A DNA stretch of 64,000 nt from Notolepis coatsorum (GCA_963971535.1 OZ020588.1:127782818-127846817); one strand, 5' to 3'. Positions 21,815 through 34,006 are shown, counted from the first letter of the stretch. Notes: generated by a model not told the origin, from the letters alone. Numbers and translations: made by a program.

Positions 21815-22464
21815 CTCGCTAGCTTATCTGAGGGCTGCTAACCTGTTCAAGGTCCAGCTGAGTGCAGCGGTATGAAAGGGAATCATCCTAGCTGGTAAGG
21901 TGTAGTATATTGACTGTGAGCCAACTGGGGACTAGCCTACAAGACTATTGAATAACGCAGTGACTTGGTTACTTGCTACTTATCCCCCACGTATGACATT
22001 TGCGGTATGACTTGTTCTATATTCGCTCGTTATGGATGAGCGGGGTTGATATTTTTTATTTTGATTTCTTCTCATTTCCTTTTACTAGCCTACCGGCTGT
22101 CCTTCAATATCCCGTTAGCGATCCTTTAGCGTTAAACGAGCTGGACTCTCGCTAATTCATTGAGAATGAATGATGTCACTTTATGACAAACGTGCGCAAA
22201 CTTTTGCCAAAACAATGCCGCGGGTGGGCGGCGCTCAGAGCGAACCACTCTACCGACGGATTATGGACCAGAATCGTATCTGTCTGTGTTTTTGTTTTAG
22301 TTTTTTTTTTGTGTTTTTTTCATCACGCTATGTTTTGTTTACAGCGTGTCATGTTTTTTTTTATTATTGTTTTTTGTCAAGAGCCCTGCGTTTGTCGACA
22401 TGGTTAAAAATACTTCACTTAGTTGTCAGTATATCATCGGTCATTATTACTATTCTACACGCCC
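21815..22464 (+). other. L1 inter-ORF region
   Basis: 650 bases, T-rich in the second half. Short ORFs at 22170-22481 are not recognisable. ORF2 must be reached by reinitiation or another route; no IRES can be recognised by eye. Confidence 0.7.
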
Positions 22465-24513
22465 ATGTCTGCTCAGAATAATAATAAACTGTGCCTCGCC
22501 ACATGGAATGTAAATGGATTGGGTAATGTAATCAAGAGGAACAAGGTACTTTATAAATTGAAATCCTCCAGGTATGATATAATGTTTTTGCAGGAATGTC
22601 ATTTGTCTTTGGATGAATCAAAGCGCTTATGTACGGGATGGGTGGGTCACGTGTTCTGCAGTGCCGGTACCAGTCAAAGTAGGGGAGTCATTATACTAGT
22701 GAACAAACAGCTGCAATTTAAATGTCTGAGAGAACTCAAAGATGAAGAAGGGAGGATTGTCATTATTTTGGCTGAGATTCAGGGGAAAGTATTTATCCTA
22801 GCCAATACATATGCTCCTAATGGGGATGTCCCAATGTTTTTTACTGACCTGGAATGTAAATTAAATGACATGGGTGACTATCCAATCATATGGGCAGGGG
22901 ACTTGAATATTACTATGGATGCTGTTCTGGATAGAAGTACACCAACCACTGCTAGACCCCCCAGATCAACCTCCACAGTGGGAGGAATGTGTTCTGCATT
23001 GGGGCTGGTAGATGCTTGGCGTACTCTAAATCCTAAGGGGAGGGACTATACCTTTTTTTCTTCGGTTCACGGTGTATTCTCAAGGCTTGATTATTTTTTT
23101 ATCTCTAAAGATCTGCTCCCATCTACATTGGCCTGTTCAATTGGCAACATTATAGTGTCAGATCATGCAAGGGTGACCCTTGAGCTGCTCCCCATTGACC
23201 GTGCAAAGAGGTCCTCTAGATGGAGATTTAACTCGTCTCTATTGCAGGATACAGACTTTAAAGCCATGCTGAAAAATCAGATTGATATGTATATAGAGAC
23301 AAATGTTCCTTCTGCGCCATCAGCAGGGGTTGCTTGGGAAGCTCTGAAGGCTTTTGTGAGGGGTCACGTAATTCAATATGCATCATATAAGAAAAAGCAG
23401 AACGCCAAAAAAATTGGCGATTTAGAAAAAATGCTGCTGGTTGCGGAGGGTCAGCTCAAACAAAAAATATCACCAAATAACTTAAGGCTTGTAACTCAAT
23501 TAAAGTATGAGTATAATTGTATCCTTTCACAGAAGGTCGAGTTTGGATTGTTTAGGGCCAGGCAGAATTACTTTGAATCGGGGGACAAAGCCAGGAAGTT
23601 GCTGGCCAGGTATATTAAACACAAGGAGTCATCATCCACTATTTCGGCTATTCAGGTACAGGGGGGAGCCGTCGTGACTAAGGCTAGTGATATTAACAAT
23701 GCTTTCAAAGAATACTACATGGGTCTTTACACTTCCTCTTCCAAGGCGACACAGCAGGAAATTCCTTTATTTTTTAGCGGGCTGGATCTCCCTACATTAG
23801 ACGCGGCTCAACGTGAGTATTTAGACGCCCCAATAACAGAAGATGAGGTTATTAGGAAATTGCCGTCCGGTAAAGCGCCGGGGCCTGATGGTCTTACAGC
23901 TGAGTTCTTTAAATGCTTCTCAACAGAGTTGACACCTCTACTGCAGAGTATGTATATTGAAGCTTTGGATAGAGGCTATTTACCCCCCACCCTATCACAG
24001 GCCTTGATATCTTTAATATTGAAAAAAGATAAGGAGCCCTCCGAGTGCAAGAATTATCGTCCAATTTCCCTGATTTCCCAGGATGTAAAAGTGCTTTCCA
24101 AAATACTGGCAAACCGTTTGGATGGAGTAATATCCTCCCTGGTGCATCCTGACCAAGTTGGGTTTATTCGCAAAAGAAATTTGCCTGATAACGTCAGATG
24201 CCTTATCAATGTAATGTGGGCAGTCAGTAGCGATAATGAACCAACGGCCGCCATCTCACTGGACGCGGAAAAGGCGTTTGACAGCGTAGAATGGGAGTAC
24301 TTATTTTCAACCCTGGAGGCGTTTGGTTTCGGTCAGACCTTTATAAAATGGGTGAAGTTGTTGTATAACCAACCGGAGGCAGCGGTGCAAACAAATGGGA
24401 TAATCTCCTCATATTTCAAACTAGGCCACGGGACACGCCAAGGGTCACCCCTTTCTCCTTTGCTCAAGACTACCCAAGACAATAGATACGTTCTCAAGAT
24501 TTTCAGGGTATAA
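22465..24513 (+). pseudogene. L1 ORF2 N-terminal part: endonuclease and partial reverse transcriptase
   Basis: The frame is open from 22423, but the likely start is the Met at 22465, just before the endonuclease begins. Endonuclease (APE) motifs in order: ATWNVNGLG, LQECHLS, ANTYAPNGD, WAGDLNITMD, SRLDYFFIS and SDHARV. The reverse transcriptase opens with GKAPGPDGLTAEFF, then NYRPISLIS, DQVGFIRKRN, motif A SLDAEKAFDSVEW and motif B GHGTRQGSPLSPLL. The frame then jumps to unrelated residues and stops at 24513. The segment that should hold the catalytic YADD (motif C) is missing, so the copy cannot reverse-transcribe. Confidence 0.92.
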
Positions 24514-25924
24514 GGTTAATTGGTCGAAGTCGGAGGCTATTCCCCTAACGTCATACTGCCCCAAATCACTATTTAAAGATGGCTCCTTTCAGTGGCCTGA
24601 AAAGGGTATTCGGTATCTAGGGATTCTTTTCCCCAAGCAAGTAAACGACATTGTTAGTGTCAACTTTGACCCACTACTAGGCAAAATCTCAGCGGATGTG
24701 GAGAGATGGGCTCCCCTTTTCTTGTCACTATGGGGCAAGGTTAATGTTCTTAAGATGAACTGCATTCCCAGAGTAAACTACCTCCTCCAGTCACTGCCGA
24801 TAGCAATACCTAGCAAGTATTTTAAACAATTTGATAGAATATGCAACACATTCCTGTGGAACGGTAAAAGACACAGGATGCGTATTGGTAAACTACAACA
24901 GCCTGTGGACAGAGGTGGCCTGGGTCTCCCCAAATTATTACTATATCATTATGCTTACAGTTTCAGACATATGACACAGTGGGCCCTGCCCCCTGAGAGA
25001 GCGCCTCCATGGTACATAATGGAGCAGTCGGTATACACACGGCTGCCCCCACTGTCGTATATTACAGCTAAATTACCACCAACTGCCCGAACTCACCCTA
25101 TTATCTCTCACATACAGGCCGTATGGAAGAAGGTGTCTTGCATCTTTCATATCAACCCACATTTAAGCCTGTCAGCAGGCTTATGGGCCAACCCAAAATT
25201 GTGTATATGCAGATCCCCCTTTATGTGGAAGGGATGGATAGACAAAGGCATCCTCACCCTGGGGGACCTCTATGAAGACGATGCATTAAAATCTTTTGAA
25301 AAACTGATTCAACAATATCAGCTGGCCAACAATCAATTTTGGAGATATTTACAATTGAGGCATCTTCTCATAGGCACATTTGGCTCGCCACAGACCCTCC
25401 CCCAGGGTACAGACCTGCTGAAAAAGATTTTGGCTATTTCTGGGTTGGGACATGAGGCCTCGGTCTACTATTCCATGTTTATCGACAGGGAGGGCAGTGG
25501 GATATCCTCTGCTCTCAAAATAGTCTGGGAAAAGGATCTAGGGGTCACATTTGAGCAAGAGGACTGGGATATAATCTCGGGGATCCCCAAACAGGTGTCC
25601 AGGGATATTAGAACAAGGCTAATACAATTCAAGATCTTCCACCGCATTTATTGGACCCCCTCTAAAATGTATAGACTGGGCCTGAAAGAGAACCCAGATT
25701 GCTGGAAATGTCACACAGGGGAGGGGGACCTAGTCCATGCACTCTGGTCATGTCCGAAAATCAGCGACTTCTGGAGTAACATACATGACTACATCACAGA
25801 GGTCACAGGGACGGAGTATGATTTCTGTTCTGGTTTATATATCCTGGGGGATCCCTGCAGTCTTAGCCATATCGCAAAGCCCCTAGCTGATTGGATACAG
25901 ACTAGTATTATGATAGGCAAATAG
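24468..25924 (+). pseudogene. L1 ORF2 C-terminal part
   Basis: After the deletion the homologous frame (+1 relative to the upstream part) reads FSRFSGYKVNWSKSEA and KGIRYLGILFPKQ, the thumb side of L1 reverse transcriptase. It is open to 25924. Near the end is the Cys-rich motif CWKCHTGEGDLVHALWSC typical of L1 ORF2 C-termini. An internal ATG gives a 408-residue ORF from 24698. There is no evidence that this part is made alone. Confidence 0.88.
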
Positions 25925-26902
25925 ATCATAATGAGAGGCTGGAAGGCACCAGAAGGCCCGTCATTCTGAGAGTGGAGTGGAGAACTGGGTAGGGTAGCTG
26001 CCTATGAGAAAATATCTTTTAGTTTAGGAGAGAAAGGAGACAAATATATTAGCAAATGGGGGAAATATTTGCAATTTCACTCACTATAAAAGGAGGAGGG
26101 GCACACTTGTCTAAGACAGCGACGATGCACATGTAAGGGTTAATGTATAGCTACGAGGTCATTGTCGCAAAATAATTGACCGACACGGAGTTTAAAATAC
26201 CGAGCCGCCTCGGCGAGTACATTAGCTATACATTATCCCGCTTATTACATGGCTAACTTACTTACAATATACCTAATTCATTTGCCAAATCGCAGTTGTT
26301 CTGTGGCTCTGTCAGCCCAAATAAAGTGATTATTATTATCGCGGGCAGCCCGGCAGGTGTGTCTGATTGGCTGCACTGAAACAGTGTGTGTCAGTGGGGC
26401 TTGATTACTGTGAAAAACAATAATCACCGGTGGTTATCGAAAAATAATTCACCGCTGTCGGGGGCTAATGACCAATCACAAGCAAGCATTTCGGCGAATG
26501 TGAAAACGCCATGTAATAAGAGTATATAATACCTGACAAATGCACCATGTTTAAGTAGACAAGAATGGCTCTATGTTTTAATGTAGATTTATTTTTTCGT
26601 TTGGTGTTTTCTTTCTGTTTTGGTACTACTTCCCATTATATTCTCGGCTTAGTCTAATTTATCTTTCTATTTTTTATTTTTTATTTATTTTTTGTTATGG
26701 TAGAATTTTTCGTTTGTTTAGGTTTACTTATTATAATGTCTTTATATGGGGGGTATCAGTGTAACCTAGACGTTAGGGGTCCAGGTGTCTATGTTGTCCT
26801 TCAGGACTGACCCATGCTGATGCAAAATATGTCATTCATTGTATTGTCCTGAAGTACTGTGTGCAAAAAGAAAAAATATGCAATAAAGTATAAGTCATAA
26901 AA
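25925..26902 (+). other. L1 3' UTR with an embedded MITE
   Basis: Ends with GCAATAAAG (AATAAA at about 26882) and a run of A just before the second target duplication. About 26105-26525 is shared with 51747-52391 and is probably a separate insertion or a captured module. Confidence 0.75.
26105..26525. mobile_element. Structured repeat shared with 51.7-52.4 kb
   Basis: Landmarks GGTCATTGTCGCAAAATAAT, CAAATCGCAGTTGTTCTGTG and TTCGGCGAATGTGAAAACGC occur here and, inverted, at 51747-52391. Ends (CATGTAAGGGTTAATG and CGCCATGTAATAAG) are only weakly inverted. Confidence 0.6.
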
Positions 26903-26919
26903 AAAATATAGACAAACTC

Positions 26920-27425
26920 CACATTGGGTTAATGCTGAATATATATGTAACTTCTTACATTTAAGGTACAAATTAGAAAAGGTTTTAGTGTTAAACTGTC
27001 CATTCATCAAGAAGCCACAGACCAGCCCACACAAGGAGGAAGACAGGGGCGGACCAGCCCCCAGAAGACAAACCTGATTGGACCACTTTAAAATATTAGA
27101 CTGCTATGATTGGTGGATATCAGGGTATATAAATGATAACGTATGGTTAGAGAGACAGGCCAGACCCCCTAGGGTCTGCGTCTCTACCAGCACCCACCCA
27201 CAGACTGTACTGCTCTTGCCATGACGTAAGTAAACTGTATGAAATCACTGTTTTGTGTGATATAGTAAATGTATTTGGGACCAGGTTTAACTATGTGATG
27301 GCAAAAGGTATTCTCTATTTCATTTGATAAACATGATTACTGTTTTATGTACATACTGGGTTTGATGTGCAAACCTTATTAATCCTTTATACAACATGTT
27401 TTGATGTAATATATATGTATGTAAT
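26920..27425 (+). promoter_or_regulatory. Promoter-like block: CCAAT, TATA, ATG and splice donor
   Basis: GATTGG boxes at about 27077 and 27109, TATATAAAT at 27125, about 95 bases to ATGAC and then GTAAGT at 27226-27231. This looks like a pol II promoter with a short first exon. It lies inside the composite insertion, so an LTR promoter is as likely as a host gene. No downstream exon is recognised in the window. Confidence 0.35.
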
Positions 27426-27525
27426 ATATGCTGGGGAGGCTACATCAACTCAAGGGACACCAACAAGCTCAACAAGCTGGTGAGGAAGGCTAGCTCCGTG
27501 GTGGGAGTCGAGCTACCTAGACTTG
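27426..27525 (+). pseudogene. LINE ORF2 C-terminus, part 1 (plus strand)
   Basis: Translates as WGGYINSRDTNKLNKLVRKA and then SSVVGVELPRLE, a C-terminal LINE motif. Its continuation is at 29276, on the other side of an inserted minus-strand LINE. Confidence 0.8.
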
Positions 27526-27962
27526 AGGTCAAGTCAAGAGTTTTAATTGTCACGGCATACAAGTATACAATGAAATGCGGGTGGTCTTGCCCGCGACGAT
27601 GTGCAATACAGTGGTACAACATATAATAGAATCCAATAAAAATACAGTGGTACAACATATAATAGAATCCAATAAAAAAACAACATTGTGCAATAAACAG
27701 GTAACAGGTAACATGGTGTGACATCTCGGTATTTGTACATAGTATTTACAGAGCATATAGGACATGCTAGGTAGCTTTAGTAGTGCAATACACTGTTCCT
27801 GTTATACTAATTTAAAGTGGCCTTTCCTCTTGGCCATAAGTGTGCGTGTGTGCGGCATGAGTGTGTGCCCGCTCGTGTTAAAGTGGCTGCTAGTGTGTGA
27901 GCGTGCGTGTCGTGTGTGTGCTCGTGTGTGCTTGTGTGTGGATAGTTCAGTTTCTGTGGCAC

Positions 27963-28397
27963 TCAATGTTCATTGTTCAAGGCTCTGATGGCCTGGGGGA
28001 AGAAGCTGAGCCTCTCCGTCCTAGTAGCTGGGGTTCGCAGGCGTCTGCCTGACCTCAGCAGCTGGAACAGGCTGTTATTGGGGTGGTGGGGGTCTTTCAT
28101 TATTCTGCAGGCTCTGGATTTGCACCTCTTGTTGTATAGAACCTGCAGGGGAGGTAGCGCAATACCCGTGGTACGCTTGGCTGAGCGCACCACTCTCTGT
28201 AGGGCCTTCTTGTCCTGTGCCGTGCTGTTTCCATACCAGGCAGTGATGTTTCCGGTCAAGATGCTCTCTACAGCTCCTGAGTAGAAGGACTGGAGTATCT
28301 TCCCCGATACTCTGAACTTCCTTAACTGTCTCAGGTGGTAGAGGCGCTGCTTCGCTTTCTTTACTACTGTGTCTATGTGTGTTGACCATGACAGATC
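27963..28397 (-). pseudogene. LINE reverse transcriptase C-terminal part
   Basis: 98-residue ORF 27963-28259 plus an upstream frame-shifted part. It carries ALQRVVRSAKRTTGIALPPL and ACRIMKDPHHPNNSLFQLL and ends SFFPQAIRALNNEH, the normal C-terminus of this LINE family. Confidence 0.83.
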
Positions 28398-29240
28398 CTA
28401 GCTCAGACCTAGCTCGATCAGCTTGTCCACCAGTCTGGTGGGGACTATGGTGTTGAACGCTGAGCTGTAGTCAATGAACAACAGTCTCACATAGCCCCCC
28501 TTCTGACGGTCAAGGTGGGAGAGAGTGCTGTGCAGTACCTGGGAGACCGCGTCATCAGTGGACCTGTTTGTCCTGTATGCAAATTGCATAGGGTCCATAT
28601 CACTGGGGAGGGAGGCACAAATGTGGTCCTTGACCAGCCTCTCGAAACATTTCATGACCACAGAGGTGAGTGCCACCGGTCTGTAGTCATTTGGACATGT
28701 TGGGGAGGGTTTCTTCGGTACAGGGATGATGGTAGACATCTTGAATCAGGCAGGGACCACTGACTCCGCCAGGGATTGATTAAATATGGCGGTGAACACC
28801 CGGGCAAGCTGGTTGGCACAGGACTTAAGTATGCGTCCTGTTATTCCATCTGGGCCAGCAGCCTTCCTGGTGTTCACCTGCATAAATGCTCTTCTCACAC
28901 TGTGTTCCGACAACGAGAGAGCGCCCCCGCCCCCCCGCGGTTGCCCCCCCCCCCTCCACAACAGCCGGTGCGCCAGTGACGTCACTAGCCAGAGGGCTAG
29001 CGGCGACACTGTCTACACCGAACCGAGCGTAGAAGGAGTTGAGTTTGTCCGCGAGAGAGGCGTCGTCGCTCCCCATTGAGGGGGCGCTGACTTTGTAGTC
29101 AGTTATTGTCTTCAGTCCCCGCCACAAGCCTCTTGTGGCGTTTTGTGCCATTTGTGTCTCCAGTTTATCAGCATATGTCCTCTTAGCAAGTTTAACAGCC
29201 TTGCGCAGAGTGTAGACTGAAGCCTTGTACTCTTCCATAT
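28398..29240 (-). pseudogene. LINE reverse transcriptase N-terminal half
   Basis: Two overlapping open stretches (28398-28739 and 28746-29238, several frames) cover fingers and motif A. Breaks occur at about 28743 (a stop before [13 protein letters not shown]) and in a C-rich run at 28924-28955, which shifts the frame. The 113-residue ORF 28398-28739 is the cleanest and ends [11 protein letters not shown]. Confidence 0.8.
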
Positions 29241-29275
29241 TTCCTGACTCTCTGCCCAGGTTATAAGCCTTGGTG

Positions 29276-29935
29276 CGAGCGTTCAGGGCTGCAGGTGATG
29301 GCAGAGAGGGGGATGATAAGGAAGCTGGCTGCCATCATGGAGAACCCCTACCACCCCCTCTACGACGAGCTAGTCAAGATGAGAAGCTCGTTCAGCCACT
29401 GACTCATTCCCCCCCGACACTCAACTAACCGCCTCGGACAGTCCTTCATACCAGCGGCCATCAGGCTCCACAACAGTGGGCAGCGACTAGCAGCCTCCAG
29501 GCTCCACAACAGGGGGCAGCGACAGCGACTGCTACCAGACATTGACCTGGGACTTATAGGAACCCAAGGAGGACAACCTACACTACCTTAGGCTTACTGC
29601 ACCTTATGTGGATACTGTGATACTGTGATACTGTGAATAATGTATATTTCAGTGGATACCTTGATACTGTGAATAATGTATACTAAGTAGATATTAAATT
29701 ATAACACTACCTTATGCATACTGCACCTTATGTGACACTGTAAATTAGTAAATTATATTGACCATATTGACCAAATTGTTTACACTGCCTGTGTTGTTTT
29801 TACTACCTGTACACTGTGTTGTTTTACTACCTGTACCCCCCCCCCCGCCCCCTCCCCCCCATGCTGCTATGATGCCTGAATTTCCCCAAGGGGATCAATA
29901 AAGGAATATCTTATCGTATCTTATCTTAATATGAA
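29276..29935 (+). pseudogene. LINE ORF2 C-terminus, part 2 and 3' UTR
   Basis: Continues as VMAERGMIRKLAAIMENPYH and SFIPAAIRLHNSG with a stop between, the usual end of this LINE family. A C-rich stretch follows at about 29836-29860. The end is AATTTCCCCAAGGGGATCAA, TAAAGGA and (TATCT)n repeats, a common fish LINE terminus. A short tandem (GTGATACT) occurs at about 29608-29635. Confidence 0.82.
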
Positions 29936-31850
29936 ATGATCCCTGTATGTAAAACAACCTTCTAATTCACTCTGAGCCCTTTGGCAATAAATCAAATGAG
30001 TTTTGAACTATAGTTCCTGTTGTCGGGCTGCACAGTTTATTTCTCCACTCAGTAGAGAAGACCATTCTATCGTTATGATCCTTCTTCCTTTCCAGATAGC
30101 AACCTCATTGTACTGTAAATAACCTTAGATATTGATTAGAATATATGACAGAAATGGTGCCGTTGTTAGACCCGTTCTGCATTGTTCCCATATTGAGAGC
30201 AAGCAGTAGAAAGGACCGGGGTTAAGGTGTTGCAGTGCAGAGTTTTGCTGTCTGGAAGGGGAGAACGGGGTTGTGTATTTTGTCGTGTAGCCACCAGTTG
30301 GGGCCCGGGGTGGGTGTTGTTTTTGCGTGCAGGGGGGTAGAGCGGTAGAGCAGAGATGAGTTCTATTAAGTGTAGACCGCGCTTCCTGGATGTGATGTTT
30401 GTGTCTGTGAGGGCCAGTGGAGTCGGGAATCACAATGATCGACTCTGACCTCGACTGTACAGACGGATTCTGAATGAGAGCGCAGATAGGGTGAAGGTGC
30501 TTAGGTTAATATAATCTAATATTGGAGACGTCACTACAGTGTGGATCAGTGGTATAGGATCACGCGGGTAAGTGAGTGGTTACGTGGCGTTTGATATCTC
30601 GGCGTTGAGTTTACGTCATTAATCTTAAGTGGATGTAATGAGAACATTTTGAAGTGATTAAGTGGGGCGACGTTCAAAGATGTTATTTGGTTTGCTGAAA
30701 GGCCTGCATTTGTCCAGGACTCTTAGCAAGTCAAAGATGAGCTGGATCATTTCGAACCTCTGTTTACGGACAGAAACGAATGAACTCTCGTGCCTGGTGC
30801 TGTTGCTTTAATAGAAGGTGCTTACTTGAATATATCCCGTAATCTATCTCTAGCCGTGCTCAAGGCGAGTAAGAGATATGGTGGATATATAAAGGCGAGT
30901 ATGATGTGTATCAAACCTTTTGTTGGGCTATGGACAGTAGACACGAGATAGAGTGGTGCCGAGGGCGTACAATATTAGTTTTAATCAAGTAGCCGCCGGG
31001 CTTCCGAATGACGTGGTGGATGTATAAACGTTATGGAGTCAATAAGTGTGTTTTGAGTATTGTAGCGTGACACCAGAAGCAGACCGTGTGGCTATAATAC
31101 AACTTTCGACTCTTGTTTGCCCATTGTGTCCGAACCAGAGGAAAGGATTAGGCATTTTTTTCTGCCTGTGAGCACAGGAAGTTTAAAGAAAAGGATGAAA
31201 TCTGCATAAATCCTGCAGAAAGGCCTGCTAAATTTGAGATGTTTTATACCGTTATTGCGTGAGTCGCGTTTAGAGTTAGTACTTAAAAAGGCGGCCGGCT
31301 GAGATGATAATGAGGAGGAAATTATGTTGTTGTTGTTGGACGTTTCGTGTGGAATAAGTGAGCACTTATGAATGGGAGTTTGTGTGTAAACATGTTAGCT
31401 GTGGGTAAATGGGTTTAGTACTTATGAATGAATGCGTATATGTATTATATTACAAAAGTACTGTTATATAGTTCTCGTGGAGGGATGCGCGTGTAATTTT
31501 TATCCGACCGGGTAGCGTTGAATTGGATGACTGTGCGGATCTTGAACGCATATAGGAACATCGCATAATGCGCGGATCCCAGGGAATGTTGAACCATCAC
31601 ATCATGCTGGCTAGCTACTTAGCTGGTATGAGCGGTTAGGGGGTAACGGCGTGATAAGGGCTTGCGCAATGTTATGATTAGAAGCGGTGTGGTGGCGGTA
31701 GATAAGGGATATTGGGGCGTGGAGCGATTGTTTAATAATAACGTTGATTGAGAGTTATTTGCAAAAGTAGGACGCTTCGGTTGTAATGTTGTATGGCTCT
31801 GTGCGAGAGCACCGCGGTGCACCCTTGGGAAAATGGGAGCTGGCTATTAG

Positions 31851-31892
31851 AGCTAAGCTAAGCTAAGCTACCTATGCTAAGCTAAGCTAATG
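31851..31892. repeat. Short AGCTAAGCTA tandem
   Basis: Nine or so 5-base GCTAA units in two clusters. Confidence 0.85.
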
Positions 31893-33717
31893 GGGCTAAT
31901 AAGCTAACTGTGCTAACGATGCTGATGTGCAGGGTACGGATGATTATTTTCATGTTGTATGAACGTACGTTATTATATTTTGTACTACGTGTGACGTAGG
32001 GTTGCGTTATACTGGAGACAGTTGACGGTGTTTTGTGTAGAGACTGTATAGCATTATGCAACTCGTGACCACCAGCGGCGGGCTGGCAGAGAACAACTTC
32101 CGAATTTGACAGGAAGCGCCGTAGCGGCCATTTTAGTTGTAGTTTTTTTTATCGTCTCGTTCCGTTGCATAATGGCGGAGGAAGAGAAGTGTATATTTTT
32201 GCTGTGTTGTGAAAATAATGTTTTATTTCTTAAACGAGTGGCCTTGATGAACTGCTTGTATTTGTACATTGATTACATGGTGTGTTAAATTGTGATTTTT
32301 AAATCTGTTTAGGTTGTGCAATTGTTTTGAAAGATGTTTTAGTATAGATAAGTGATGTTGTGTTTATGCTTGTTTTAGATTGTTAAATCTTTAATGCACT
32401 GTTGATTGGCATAAGCTAATGTGTATATTAATGCTTGATGCAGGCCTCTGACTAATGAAGAAGGATAATTTATAGAAAAGAGGCTTGCTGAGCTGGAGTA
32501 CAATTTTATTGCAGTGATGACATTTTTTTGATAAATGATTGTGTTTACAATAATTGTAATAATTTGCTTTCATTCCATAGTTTCACTGTGGTTAAGATAA
32601 GTGTTATTGTCTGTAGGTTTGACTGAAACAGGCAAATGTATGTTCATTTTAACTCTGGGGAGGGGGATTAACCTTCTCCCTAGAAGTACAGGAATGTGTG
32701 ATTAACCCTTTGATGATTTACAGGGAGCCTATATTCACAGAGGGAGTAGATAGGGCCTTAATGCCAAGGGGGGTTTATGCAAAAGGGGGATGGGGTCCAT
32801 CTGTTGTTTAATAGATAGCAATTTGGGTAAACCTGTTGTTTATGATCACTGTTACAGCCAGATAAGGAGTAGGGGTCCGAGGTGAAGATTGCAGAGGGCA
32901 GTTGGTGAAAGATAACAGTAGAGGTATTTTTACAACAGGGAGACGAGACGTGAGCATGCTGGACATAGAGGGTGACAGGAAGGTGAGACAGGAGGGGGCT
33001 AATTCAGGACACAGTTGGAGTGTGAGCGAGATAATTCGATAGGGAGTCAGTTCAGAGGCAGTTATTACGTTGAATGTGGCTGACTATTTGATTGAAGGAA
33101 TAGCCTGAGGTTATCGCGGTTCTAGCAGGCCGGGGTGACTTCAGGTTGAGAAGGGTTGCTAGGCCTTTCTTAGAATGAGAGTAGGGGAGCAGAGAGTGAG
33201 TGTAGACTGTATTAGTCTGTGTTGAGTGAAGGGAGGAAGAACGACTAACAATTGTTTGTGAATTTGAATGATGATTAATGAGTTGTGTTTTGTTGTGCAT
33301 TATGTGAAATGACAGTTTTTGTTTGCATGAGTGAAACAAGCGTGAATGGTTTTGTCTTTGAGTGTTTACCTAGTAATCTGTGGATGATTTGAGTGTTGTC
33401 TGGTTTTTGTCTATGTCTTTTGATTTCAGTGAGTGATTGAGGCTGTTGATAGCAGGTCGTAAATAATCAAAGCATTAGGTAATATGTAGTAGGACTGTGG
33501 CCAGAAAACCGGCAGGTCGTAACACGATTCTGTTATCTGGTGAAGGCCTAACAATAGACAGGATGTTAGATCTTGTGTCAGGATCAAATACCAGCTGTGA
33601 GGACCAGCAGACCACATTTAGTATTTGTTGAATATATAGTAGGAATGTTGGCTTGTCTAACAGAATAAGAAGGATATCAAAACACTTAGAACTGGAATTA
33701 TTATCGCTTATCATTTG

Positions 33718-33828
33718 GTATCATTTGTTTGAATGAAAGAGTTTATTTAGTTTCATATCATTTGTTTGAATGAAAGAGTTTATTTTGTTTCATATCATTT
33801 GTTTGAATGACAGAGTTTATTTTGTTTC
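33718..33828. repeat. 39 bp tandem repeat, 3 copies
   Basis: TATCATTTGTTTGAATGAAA followed by GAGTTTATTT recurs three times, with small changes, just before the purine run at 33836. Confidence 0.9.
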
Positions 33829-34006
33829 TTATTTTAAAGGGGGTGTGGTAATTTTGAGTTTATTTTATTCATTTGACCCTGAAGGGGGGCCAGGTTGAAC
33901 TTTTGTGAACAGATGTGGTACGCAGGTTTGGAATAAGGTGGTCATGGGTGATGACTAGACCTGAGTCGTGTAACCTGGCCTGAAACATGGCTACAGCTGT
34001 TGGCTG

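Larger units (their letters stand above)
20793..26902 (+). mobile_element. Full-length L1 retrotransposon, internally deleted
   Basis: AAAATATAGACAAACTC is repeated at 20776-20792 and 26903-26919, a 17 bp target duplication with the A-rich side expected for L1. The copy has a 152 bp 5' UTR, ORF1 (20945-21814), a 650 bp inter-ORF region, ORF2 broken at about 24465, a ~980 bp 3' UTR and a short A-rich end. ORF1 is intact, and the break in ORF2 is a single deletion with a frameshift. The insertion is therefore fairly young, or the deletion was present in its source. Confidence 0.93.
27526..29275 (-). mobile_element. Rex1/L2-group LINE, 5' truncated and internally deleted
   Basis: Minus strand. 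5' coding parts begin near 29275 (KLAKRTYADKLETQMAQNA). Reverse transcriptase finger and palm follow: [48 protein letters not shown] and motif [13 protein letters not shown]. At about 28400 the homology jumps to the thumb/C-terminal part (STHIDTVVKKAKQ-like, then GNITAWYGNSTAQDKKALQR). Motifs B, C and D are absent. The 3' end at 27526 starts from TCAAGTCAAGAGTTTTAATT. A 48 bp tandem containing GTGGTACAACATATAATAGA lies at 27609-27680. Confidence 0.85.
29936..33835. other. Unassigned 3.9 kb block, no LINE or gene recognised
   Basis: No ORF above ~100 residues and none with known motifs on either strand. The plus strand looks richer in G and T than in C and A. AATAAA occurs at 29988. TGGTGCC at 30155 resembles an LTR-element primer site. 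A run of AGCTAAGCT units lies at 31851-31892. Could be the decayed or non-coding interior of an LTR element, or old intergenic DNA. Confidence 0.4.

Noticed and set aside
27221-27231. First exon of a host gene (ATGAC, then GTAAGT)
   Set aside because: Only two codon-scale features support it, it lies within the composite insertion, and no further exon is recognisable. Kept only as promoter-like.
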